Below are positions 43,482-51,037 of a stretch of DNA of 64,000 nucleotides, piece after piece. The DNA is taken from positions 1 to 64,000 of the forward strand of contig NZ_PISP01000005.1 of NCBI RefSeq assembly GCF_002834295.1, written 5' to 3'. A model generated the notes under the pieces. The model saw only the letters and a list, made by a program, of their open reading frames with translations, had not been told where the DNA came from and did no database searches. This stretch comes from Rhodohalobacter barkolensis (GTDB lineage Bacteria > Bacteroidota > Rhodothermia > Balneolales > Balneolaceae). A program made the position numbers and the translations under genes. Within the stretch, counting starts at the first letter, position 1. Each line of letters opens with the position of its first letter.

Positions 43482-44757
43482 ACTGATCCAACTTTCTGTA
43501 AAGAGTTCGTTCGCTGACACCAAGTGCATCAGAGGCTTTTCTTCGGTTACCTTCAAAGCGTTTTAATGCCTGTTCAATTAGAAATTTTTCAGCTTCTTCA
43601 ATGGAAGGAATCTCTTTGTCAGAGAAGAAATCCTGAATAATATCATGGTCTTCATCTTCCTGCGGTTCAGCCGGTGTTGAGATTCCCAGAGAGTCTTTAT
43701 CTGATGAATCGCGATAAATATGGCCTGATATGTCATTCGGATCAATATCGCGTGGCACGGCACTTGGCAGAGCTTTGAGCTCTTTATCTGAAAAAGAAGA
43801 GTAGACAAACTTTGCCAACATCTTTTTCAGATCGGAAATATCTCCTTGCATCTCTAATAATGCTCGATAGATGATCCCCATGTCTGTTCCGGAGCCGCTT
43901 TCAAAATCATCATCCTCATCGTCTGTAAACTCTTTTCGAGAGAGAACCGGAAGGTTATCCGTAGATCCGAGATGTTGTCGACCTTTCAGATATTTTTGAA
44001 GTCGATCTTTGTCAATAAACTGTGATTTCTCGAGTACAACGAGTTGCTCAGCTACATTACGAAGTTCGCGAATGTTACCGGGCCACCGGTAGGAGATGAG
44101 CAGATCCTTGGCTTCATCTGAGAATCCCTGGAAAACAGAATCATATTTTGATGAGAATTCAGTTACAAATTTTCTGAATATGGGTATGATATCGTCCTGG
44201 CGATCGCGAAGTGGTGGAAGTTTAATTTTTACGGTGTCGAGTCGGTAATAGAGATCTTCACGGAATTTGCCATCCTGTACAAGCTCCCATAGATCTTGAT
44301 TAGTAGCTGCAATTACGCGCACGTCTGCGGTAAACATTTTACTGGAGCCAACTCTAAAAAATTCGCCGCTTTCTAAAACACGAAGCAGTTTAACCTGAAT
44401 ATTTTTGGGTGTATCACCGATCTCATCCAAAAAAATGGTGCCGCCATCCGCTTTTTCAAAATAACCTTTACGCGCTTCGTGAGCACCGGTAAATGAGCCC
44501 TTTTCATGACCAAATAGTTCACTTTCAATAATGCCCTCAGGGATTGCACCGCAGTTTACGATCACCAAATTATTACGATTTCTTTTACTCAGTGAGTGAA
44601 TAGCACGTGCGGTAACATCTTTCCCAACTCCACTTTCACCCTGCAGTAAAACGGTAATGTCCGTTTTAGAAATCTGCATGATTTTGTCAATCACCTGCTT
44701 AATAGCCGTCGATTCACCGATAATTCCGTATCGCTCTTGTAATGCTTCTCTGTCCAT
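43468..44757 (-). CDS. Sigma-54-dependent transcriptional activator without receiver domain
   Basis: A 429-residue bacterial enhancer-binding protein. The AAA+ domain spans about 10-240, with Walker A GESGVGKDVTARA, the sigma-54 contact loop GSFTGAHE (variant of GAFTGA), Walker B GGTIFLDEIGDTP and the arginine-finger region EDLYYRLDTVKIKLPPLRDR. A variable linker (about 255-380) is acidic. The C-terminal Fis helix-turn-helix is RRKASDALGVSERTLYRKL. There is no N-terminal sensor or receiver domain, so activity must be set by partner binding or expression. It is the first gene of the operon that continues with lptE and the TPR gene. Confidence 0.93.
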   Translation of the reverse strand: MDREALQERYGIIGESTAIKQVIDKIMQISKTDITVLLQGESGVGKDVTARAIHSLSKRNRNNLVIVNCGAIPEGIIESELFGHEKGSFTGAHEARKGYFEKADGGTIFLDEIGDTPKNIQVKLLRVLESGEFFRVGSSKMFTADVRVIAATNQDLWELVQDGKFREDLYYRLDTVKIKLPPLRDRQDDIIPIFRKFVTEFSSKYDSVFQGFSDEAKDLLISYRWPGNIRELRNVAEQLVVLEKSQFIDKDRLQKYLKGRQHLGSTDNLPVLSRKEFTDDEDDDFESGSGTDMGIIYRALLEMQGDISDLKKMLAKFVYSSFSDKELKALPSAVPRDIDPNDISGHIYRDSSDKDSLGISTPAEPQEDEDHDIIQDFFSDKEIPSIEEAEKFLIEQALKRFEGNRRKASDALGVSERTLYRKLDQYDLQ

Positions 44758-44911
44758 AATATGTCTTTATTATTTAGACCTTAAAGGTAATAAAGTTCTG
44801 ATTCTTGGCATAGAGTGGATTTGATTATCAATGAAAGATAGTGGATAATTATAACTTGAAACTTTCGGAGCAGTTTAGAATTCAATTATACATATCGTTA
44901 TTTGTAAAAAT

Positions 44912-44940
44912 TTTGTAACCAATGATTAATTAAGTCGTCA
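44912..44940 (+). promoter_or_regulatory. Candidate ECF-type promoter of the sigma factor operon
   Basis: GTAAC at 44915-44919 is followed after 14 bp by GTCGTCA (44934-44940), like the AAC-type -35 and CGTC-type -10 elements of extracytoplasmic sigma factors. The same elements at the same spacing lie upstream of the DUF4382 gene (48465-48490). Position, 50 bases before the sigma ATG, fits autoregulation. Confidence 0.62.
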
Positions 44941-44989
44941 TACTTACATTAATAGCTTGATAGGGGCGACATTATGAGTAGTAATCTGA

Positions 44990-45556
44990 ATGAGTAGATC
45001 AGTTCAAAACGAAGATTTTCGACTTATTAATAGAATTCTGAATGGAAAACAGGATTTATATGAGATTTTAGTTGAAAGATACTCATCGATGGTTTTTCAT
45101 GTAGTACGCCGATTTGAGAAGGATGAGGATGAGGTAGAAGAGTTGGCTCAGGAAATTTTTGTTAAAGCCTATGAGAAACTTCATCAGTTCAATGAAAATT
45201 CGAAGTTCTCTACATGGCTTTATACGATTGCAATGAATCACTGTCGTGATTATGCGAAAAATGTAAGAAGAAAGAATCAACGATTCAGTGAAATGGAATC
45301 AGGATTTTTAGATTCCGACCTTATTGAGCAGCAAACTCCTCACTTGAAGATGGAGATCAAAGAGTGGGGGCGCCTGTTAAAACAATCTTTATTGAAACTA
45401 TCGGATGACTACTCGCAGCCGTTTTTGATGAAGTATCGAGACGGAATGAGTTACAAAACAATGTCTGAAGAGACCGGTGTATCGGAAAGTGCTTTAAAAG
45501 TGCGGGTGCACCGAGCTCGAAAAGAACTTAAATCACTACTGGAAAATAAGGTGTAA
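44990..45556 (+). CDS. ECF-type RNA polymerase sigma factor
   Basis: A 188-residue ECF sigma factor. Region 2 (about 20-95) includes VERYSSMVFHVVRRF, ELAQEIFVKAYEKLHQF and STWLYTIAMNHCRDYAKN; region 4 (about 128-185) has LLKLSDDYSQPFLMKYRDGMSYKTMSEETGVSESALKVRVHRARKEL. It directs RNA polymerase to ECF promoters. A tiny frame (44974-44997, seven residues) overlaps its start codon and could influence translation. Two bases separate its stop from the anti-sigma gene. The candidate autoregulated promoter lies just upstream. Confidence 0.94.
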   Translation: MSRSVQNEDFRLINRILNGKQDLYEILVERYSSMVFHVVRRFEKDEDEVEELAQEIFVKAYEKLHQFNENSKFSTWLYTIAMNHCRDYAKNVRRKNQRFSEMESGFLDSDLIEQQTPHLKMEIKEWGRLLKQSLLKLSDDYSQPFLMKYRDGMSYKTMSEETGVSESALKVRVHRARKELKSLLENKV

Positions 45557-45558
45557 TC

Positions 45559-46266
45559 ATGAGTAAAGAGAATTTAAAAAAGGATGAGCTATTTAGGCTT
45601 TTTCTGGATGGGGAACTGGATGATGAACAGGAGAGCCGGGCATTACATATGATTGCCGATGATCCTGAATTACGATCGATGCTCCATTTTGAGCGGACAC
45701 TAACTCAGTCATTTGCAAGTGACCCAAATCCGGAGTCATTTGCTGTCCCCGAAAATTTCAGCAGCTCGGTGATGAACAGGATTTCTTCTGAACATGAAAA
45801 TAAAAAAAGGCCTTCAAAAATAGGGATGTCACTGTTTGAGCCTAGAAAAGTAACCCTGCGTCCCATTTATGCTGCAGCCGCAGTCATTTTATTTACGTTC
45901 AGTTTTGGCTATCTCTTGCTGAATGAACAGGATCGGTCAGAGTCAGATATTGCGTCAATGGTTGGTGAGGATCAATCAGTACAGCTTGTATCTGAACAGG
46001 AATCCGAAGTATGGATTCGTTTTGTCTACTTTGACGAAAATGCAGAATCGATTGCAGTTGCCGGAGATTTTAGTGATTGGGATCCGGTAAATCTTTCGAG
46101 GGAGATCATTTATGATAAAATTGTCTGGACCGGTATGATTCCCGTGGTTAGAGGAGAGCATGACTATATGTTTGTAAAAGATGGAGAAGAGTGGCTTACA
46201 GATCCGTTAGCCGATGTACAGCGTGATGATGGATTTGGTAATAAAAATGCCGTGCTATTTATATGA
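45559..46266 (+). CDS. Single-pass anti-sigma factor with periplasmic CBM48/AMPK-like domain
   Basis: A 235-residue membrane protein. Residues 1-75 are cytoplasmic and look like an anti-sigma domain (DELFRLFLDGELDDEQESRA, DDPELRSML); one membrane helix lies at about 101-121; residues about 150-235 form a glycogen-binding-like beta domain (VWIRFVYFDENAESIAVAGD, FSDWDPVNL, RGEHDYMFVKDGEEWLTDP, DGFGNKNAVLFI). The FSDWDP and YMFVKDGEEW segments are the usual CBM48 signatures. The N-terminus should bind the sigma factor and the C-terminus may sense a glycan or the partner protein. It overlaps the next gene by four bases (ATGA), and that gene ends in the same kind of domain. The combination is unusual. 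Confidence 0.85.
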   Translation: MSKENLKKDELFRLFLDGELDDEQESRALHMIADDPELRSMLHFERTLTQSFASDPNPESFAVPENFSSSVMNRISSEHENKKRPSKIGMSLFEPRKVTLRPIYAAAAVILFTFSFGYLLLNEQDRSESDIASMVGEDQSVQLVSEQESEVWIRFVYFDENAESIAVAGDFSDWDPVNLSREIIYDKIVWTGMIPVVRGEHDYMFVKDGEEWLTDPLADVQRDDGFGNKNAVLFI

Positions 46267-47510
46267 TTAAATGGCTGCCGGCAGTAATATTATTAGCTTT
46301 AATTCCATTAACAGGCCTTAGCCAAAGCTTGGATAAAATACTTTTGCTTGATTCCAGAACGGGGTATACGACCAATTCATATCTAAACCCAATGCTTTCC
46401 GAATGGAACCGCGACATGAATACCGGTTACTCGACTTTAACTCCAATGGGTAACATTTTCCTGAGTAGTGGGAATTTTTCATCCGACCTGACAGCCGGAG
46501 CATCCTACAGCAAGTTTTTGGATGATAATGATGATTGGTCATCCCTTTTTATGTTATTGAACTCAAATTATCGGCTGAATGACAGATTCAGTGCCGGAAT
46601 TGAAACGGGAGGAAGTTACTATTCAACACTGGTTGATCGATCAATTCTTTGGATTCAACCTGTTCTTAGTTTCTCTCCTTCGCTGTTTACAAAAATCAAC
46701 CTGAAAGCCGGATCATCATTCAGAAAAGAGAGCGGTGATATCGACACGGAGTCATCAGGATTTGAACAGTTCAATAACTACAGTATTGAGTTTGAGACCT
46801 GGCCTACTTTCAAATGGCAGTTAAGAGCAGGTATATTTGGTGATCTGGATAATCCTGCAGAGAGCCTTGGAGCTCGCATCTCCTCAGATTTTAATATCTC
46901 AAGAAACTGGAATTTGAACCTTCGTACCGGATTGGAACGATACAGGTTTCAAATAGTGACAGATGGAGGCGGAGGAGGTGGTTTCCCTCCAGTTGGCGGG
47001 CCCGGAAACGAAGATACTAAAGAAGATGAAGCAGATATTTTGTTCAGAGGTTCGGCAGGAATTAAGTATCAGGTTAATCCAACTCTTGAAATGTCAGTAA
47101 ACACAGATTATTTAAATTATTTGTCCACGATCACAGAGGAATCTGTATCAGATATTCATGCTTCCATAGGTTTTCGAGTAACCTTATTCAATAGTAATCG
47201 TCATACTAGTGGAGCCAATGTTGAGCTGAGTCAAAATGGTTCTCAAACCATCTTGTTGAATTTAAAGTATAGCGGAGATGGGCAATTATATATAGTTGGC
47301 GATTTTAATGACTGGGAAAAGCCAGGTATTCCACTTTCTAAACAAAGAAAGTCACGATTTGTAGCTCAGCTTTCGTTGGAAGCCGGAGCGTATGAGTACA
47401 AGATTTTACTGATTGAAGATGGCGAAGAAAAGTGGCTTGAGCTATCTGAAGATACATTTACAGTTTCGGATGGTTTTGGTGGAGAAAACGGATTGATTTT
47501 TATTGATTAA
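46263..47510 (+). CDS. Outer-membrane barrel protein with C-terminal CBM48/AMPK-like domain
   Basis: A 415-residue exported protein. It has a signal peptide (1-20, IPLTGLSQS), a beta-rich region at about 25-320 with alternating strands such as SDLTAGASYSKFL and MSVNTDYLNYLST, a Gly-Pro-rich loop (GGGGGGFPPVGGPGNED) at about 237-253, and a terminal CBM48-like domain at about 325-415 (GQLYIVGDFNDWEKPG, LEAGAYEYKILLIEDGEEKWLE, SDGFGGENGLIFID). It shares the domain with the anti-sigma factor encoded just before, which suggests that both bind the same ligand or each other. I read residues 25-320 as an outer-membrane barrel by strand pattern only. Confidence 0.78.
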   Translation: MIKWLPAVILLALIPLTGLSQSLDKILLLDSRTGYTTNSYLNPMLSEWNRDMNTGYSTLTPMGNIFLSSGNFSSDLTAGASYSKFLDDNDDWSSLFMLLNSNYRLNDRFSAGIETGGSYYSTLVDRSILWIQPVLSFSPSLFTKINLKAGSSFRKESGDIDTESSGFEQFNNYSIEFETWPTFKWQLRAGIFGDLDNPAESLGARISSDFNISRNWNLNLRTGLERYRFQIVTDGGGGGGFPPVGGPGNEDTKEDEADILFRGSAGIKYQVNPTLEMSVNTDYLNYLSTITEESVSDIHASIGFRVTLFNSNRHTSGANVELSQNGSQTILLNLKYSGDGQLYIVGDFNDWEKPGIPLSKQRKSRFVAQLSLEAGAYEYKILLIEDGEEKWLELSEDTFTVSDGFGGENGLIFID

Positions 47511-47521
47511 GTAAGATAACT

Positions 47522-48409
47522 ATGAATAAAAGATACAGACATATCAGAAAAGGGGTCCTTTCTTTGGGGTTGGTACTTCTTCTACTGTTTCCTGTCAACA
47601 TATTTGCACAGGAAACATTATCAGGCTTATTGGAGCGGGCAACTGCATCCGGAATTGAGCAAGATAGAATTGCGGAAGTTCAAAGCCGTATAGAGTCACA
47701 CGGTTTGAGTGAACAGGAGTTTATGAAAATACTGCAGCCGGCCGTTGAAATGGCAGGGGATAACTTGCCGTATGAAATGATTTTTGAAAAAGTATTCGAA
47801 GGAATATCGAAAGGTGTTTCGGTTCAGCGGATGTCTCCCGTGTTGTCGTCTATTCGTGATAATGCTTCCAGGTCTGCACAATTGGTGGATCGATGGATGG
47901 AGCGCCCTGAAGTAGATCAGTTTATTCAGAAAGAGGAGGGGCGGTTATCCAAACCTCAATATAGAAATGAGATGGTCAAGGCAGGGTCTAAAGCGATGAT
48001 GCAAAATGTAAATGAGGATGTATTAACAGAAACTCTTAACAATGTTGCTGATGGCAATATGGAAAGAGTAAGGCCTTCCGGTTTACTGGCTGCAATCAAT
48101 ATTTTAAGTGACTTGCCTGATGGGGCAGCGGCAGCATCTGAAAATGCCAAGATTGTTTTAAAAGCGCTACAGAGCGGGTTCGAAGCGGGGGATATGCAAA
48201 AATTACCGGCAGCTATGAATATGGCTCAGCGCAGAAGTCAGCTTCCGGCGGCGGCCGTTGGCAAAGGTTTAATGCAGCAGTTAGAAAGAGGATTGCCAAG
48301 TGAAAGAATCTTACAAAATTTGTTTAACGGAGAGATTGGGGGTGGCCCACCGGGCAATGTACCCGGAGGTATAAGAAATGACAGGCCGGGAAGACCCGGA
48401 GGTAATTAA
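47522..48409 (+). CDS. Secreted helical protein of unknown function, last gene of the sigma operon
   Basis: A 295-residue exported protein with a signal peptide (1-29, FPVNIFAQ). The mature part is all-helical with Ala-, Met- and Gln-rich segments; the C-terminal 30 residues are a flexible Gly-Pro-Arg tail (GGGPPGNVPGG, RPGRPGGN). I do not recognise a family. It follows the barrel gene by 11 bases and precedes a strong terminator, so it is the end of the sigma/anti-sigma/OMP operon. A periplasmic partner or chaperone for the upstream proteins is plausible but unproven. Confidence 0.75.
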   Translation: MNKRYRHIRKGVLSLGLVLLLLFPVNIFAQETLSGLLERATASGIEQDRIAEVQSRIESHGLSEQEFMKILQPAVEMAGDNLPYEMIFEKVFEGISKGVSVQRMSPVLSSIRDNASRSAQLVDRWMERPEVDQFIQKEEGRLSKPQYRNEMVKAGSKAMMQNVNEDVLTETLNNVADGNMERVRPSGLLAAINILSDLPDGAAAASENAKIVLKALQSGFEAGDMQKLPAAMNMAQRRSQLPAAAVGKGLMQQLERGLPSERILQNLFNGEIGGGPPGNVPGGIRNDRPGRPGGN

Positions 48410-48411
48410 GT

Positions 48412-48446
48412 AAAAGGGCGTTTTAAGACGCCCTTTTTTGTTTTTA
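48412..48446 (+). terminator. Rho-independent terminator of the sigma operon
   Basis: AAAAGGGCGT (48412-48421) pairs with ACGCCCTTTT (48428-48437), with a 6-base loop and a long T-run. It is three bases after the last stop codon of the operon. Confidence 0.95.
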
Positions 48447-48461
48447 AAAATTCAAAAAAAA

Positions 48462-48490
48462 ATTGTAACGGATTGGTTCTTGACTCGTCA
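48462..48490 (+). promoter_or_regulatory. Candidate ECF-type promoter of the DUF4382 gene
   Basis: GTAAC at 48465-48469 is followed after exactly 14 bp by CTCGTCA (48484-48490), matching the candidate promoter of the sigma operon at 44915-44940. It lies 62 bases before the ATG. This predicts that the DUF4382 gene is driven by the sigma factor encoded 3.5 kb upstream. Confidence 0.62.
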
Positions 48491-48552
48491 CATGACTAAG
48501 TGAAAGATTTTTTCGATAAACAATCTTAATAATAAATCAATCAAATACAGAT

Positions 48553-49374
48553 ATGAAAAGTCTATCTAACATATTCAACAAAACATTAATGGCCGTTTTG
48601 GCTATAGGTATGTTTGCATTTGTGGGCTGTTCTACAGACAGTACTCCAGGAATGGGAACAATGGAAATCAAGCTTCATGACGCCCCTGCTGACTACGATG
48701 AAGTTAATGTCTTTATCGAACGAGTAGAAGTTAATAACTCAACGAACGAGGATGAAGGCTGGCAAGTGATCAGTGAACCCAGTGAGCAGTTCAATCTACT
48801 TGAACTGACTAATGGAGTTTTTGAAGTTATCGGTGAAGCTGAATTAGAAGAAGGACTCTATCCGCAAATTCGTCTGATCTTAAGCAGAGACAACAACAAT
48901 GTTGTTGTAGACGGTGAATCACACGATCTGTTTATACCAAGCGGTAGTCAAACCGGTGTGAAGTTGAACGTAAATGCAGAAATTGAGGAAGGTATTGTTT
49001 ACACACTCCTGCTCGATTTTGACGCTCTTCGATCTGTACACACTACGGGTCAATCACCAGCCATAGACTATATCCTCAAGCCGGTTATTCGCGCTTCTAA
49101 TGAAGCTCTTACCGGAAATATCGGAGGAAATGTAAGTCCAGCAGATGCCAGGGCAGCTGTATTTGCAATTGCCGGAGAAGATACGCTTTCATCAACATAT
49201 GCTGATGAAGAGTCCGGTGAATTTCTGTTGGTTGGACTTGAAGACGGATCTTATGACGTTTCTGTTGAACCGAGAGAAGACGGTTTTGGAAGCGAGTATC
49301 TCGAGAATGTTGAAGTTACGGTAGGTGAGACTACAGACCTGGAAACTATTGAGTTAACAGTAGAAGGTAACTAA
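48553..49374 (+). CDS. DUF4382 lipoprotein
   Basis: A 273-residue lipoprotein; the lipobox is FAFVGC with C26. The DUF4382 domain, about 35-180, begins MGTMEIKLHDAPADYDEVNVFIERVEV in the usual way (quoted here in parts: KLHDAPADYDEVN, ITLFE-like RVEV). A second beta-sandwich of SpaA/carboxypeptidase-regulatory type covers 190-270 (GEFLLVGLEDGSYDVSVEP). Such proteins are displayed on or near the outer membrane and are thought to bind or adhere; the function is not shown. It has its own promoter of the type used by the sigma operon and is followed by a strong terminator. Confidence 0.87.
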   Translation: MKSLSNIFNKTLMAVLAIGMFAFVGCSTDSTPGMGTMEIKLHDAPADYDEVNVFIERVEVNNSTNEDEGWQVISEPSEQFNLLELTNGVFEVIGEAELEEGLYPQIRLILSRDNNNVVVDGESHDLFIPSGSQTGVKLNVNAEIEEGIVYTLLLDFDALRSVHTTGQSPAIDYILKPVIRASNEALTGNIGGNVSPADARAAVFAIAGEDTLSSTYADEESGEFLLVGLEDGSYDVSVEPREDGFGSEYLENVEVTVGETTDLETIELTVEGN

Positions 49375-49464
49375 AGAGTAGACGGTTAAAGTAAGAGACC
49401 CGATTTGTAAGAATCAAAGCACTTGCAGTGTGCGAATTGGTTCGAGACAGATCAGAGAACACAA

Positions 49465-49497
49465 AAAAAAGCTCCGGTTGGTCCCGGAGCTTTTTTT
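49465..49497. terminator. Bidirectional terminator between the DUF4382 gene and miaB
   Basis: AAAAAAGCTCCGG (49465-49477) pairs with CCGGAGCTTTTTT (49484-49496) over a 6-base loop. The A-run and T-run flanking the stem allow termination in both directions, suitable for the convergent DUF4382 and miaB genes. Confidence 0.93.
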
Positions 49498-49519
49498 ATA
49501 TCAATATTTAAGTTGGTCG

Positions 49520-50881
49520 TCAGGCTGTAACTACAGTTTGATTATAAAACTCAGCAATTGAACTTTTACGTATTGGCTTTGCAATCAGGGTAGCGGAAGT
49601 GTAGTCGGTAACTTCAACCTCTACGTAATCACCTTTTTTGAAATTCTTTTTGTCGAACACAACCATTTTATTGGTGTCGGTTCGGCCTGAAAGCTGCTCA
49701 TCTGATTTCTTACTGGTTCCTTCAACCAATACCAGATGGCGTCGGGCCACTTCATCTTTATTATTTTTCTCCTGAATGGCCATTTGCTGTTTAATAATCT
49801 CTGTCAATCTTCTCTTCTTTATTTTTTCAGGCACATTGTCTTCATACTTACGTGCGGCAAGAGTTCTTTCACGTTCAGAATATGCAAACATGTATGCAAG
49901 GTCGTACTCTACAATTTTCATGAGTGACATGGTTGCTTCGTGCTCCTCTTCGGTCTCATCACAAAAACCTGCAATGATATCCGTTGATAGCGATACCCCG
50001 GGAATGATTTCCCGCATTCTGTCAATCAGTTTTAAGTACTGGTCGCGGGTGTAGGGCCGGCGCATTCTCTCCAGCATGGTGTCACTGCCTGCCTGTGCCG
50101 GTATGTGAATGTAGTTACAAAGATTCGGGCGTTCAGCAATTAAATGAAGCAGTGGCTCCGGAAAATCTTTTGGATGTGGAGATGAAAATCTGAACCGTAT
50201 TTCCGGATTTGCCTTGCTGACTTCATCCATCAATTTTGTGAAATCAATGTCTTCATATTGATAGGAATTTACATTCTGCCCAAGAACGGTGACCTCTTTA
50301 TATCCCTGATCATTTAGCTGGCTGATTTCATCCATTATACTGCTCAACGGACGACTTCGTTCGCGACCTCTTGTGAAGGGAACAACACAGAAAGCACACA
50401 TATTATCACATCCGCGCATAATTGAAACGAAAGCAGTGACGCCGTTGCCACTGGTTCGAACCGGAGTAATATCAGCATAGGTTTCTTCAAGTGACAGGAG
50501 CACATTAACGGCTTTGCGTCCGTCGTTAACTTCTTTAAGCAAATTTGGAATATCCCTGTATGCATCCGGTCCGACAACAATATCGACCAGCTGTTCTTTT
50601 TCGATGATATTCTCTTTGATGCGCTCGGCCATGCAGCCCAGAACACCAACTGTTAAGTCTTTCTTCTCTTTTTTAAGCGACCGAAACTCCTTGAGCCGAT
50701 TCCATACCCGTGTTTCTGCATTTTCACGGATAGAGCAAGTATTCACAAAAATAACATCTGCTTCTTCTGCAGAATGAACGGGACTCATTCCTTCATCCAT
50801 TAGAATAGAGTTGACTACTTCAGAGTCGGCCATATTCATCTGGCATCCGTAAGTCTCTATGTAAAATCGTTTATCACTCAT
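49520..50881 (-). CDS. miaB: tRNA-2-methylthio-N6-isopentenyladenosine synthase
   Basis: A 453-residue methylthiotransferase. The N-terminal domain holds Cys residues of the auxiliary cluster (ETYGCQMNMADSE, NTCSIRE, GVLGCMAE); the radical SAM cluster is CDNMCAFC, followed by VPFTRGRERSRP; a TRAM domain closes the C-terminus (GRTDTNKMVVFD, YVEVEVTDYTSATLI). It adds a methylthio group to i6A37 in tRNAs reading U-starting codons. The length and motif set identify MiaB rather than RimO or MtaB. Monocistronic. Confidence 0.95.
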   Translation of the reverse strand: MSDKRFYIETYGCQMNMADSEVVNSILMDEGMSPVHSAEEADVIFVNTCSIRENAETRVWNRLKEFRSLKKEKKDLTVGVLGCMAERIKENIIEKEQLVDIVVGPDAYRDIPNLLKEVNDGRKAVNVLLSLEETYADITPVRTSGNGVTAFVSIMRGCDNMCAFCVVPFTRGRERSRPLSSIMDEISQLNDQGYKEVTVLGQNVNSYQYEDIDFTKLMDEVSKANPEIRFRFSSPHPKDFPEPLLHLIAERPNLCNYIHIPAQAGSDTMLERMRRPYTRDQYLKLIDRMREIIPGVSLSTDIIAGFCDETEEEHEATMSLMKIVEYDLAYMFAYSERERTLAARKYEDNVPEKIKKRRLTEIIKQQMAIQEKNNKDEVARRHLVLVEGTSKKSDEQLSGRTDTNKMVVFDKKNFKKGDYVEVEVTDYTSATLIAKPIRKSSIAEFYNQTVVTA

Positions 50882-51037
50882 AACAGCGGAATTGAAAAAG
50901 AAAAGTTAATGAAAAAAATAACGGACAAGCGTGACCGTAATAGAGCTTCAAAAGATACAAATTTAAAAAATGGATGTCATAACAGAATCAGGATCTTAAT
51001 TCTGATTTCGTAGCCTTAAAGGAAGGTGTACGATTTG

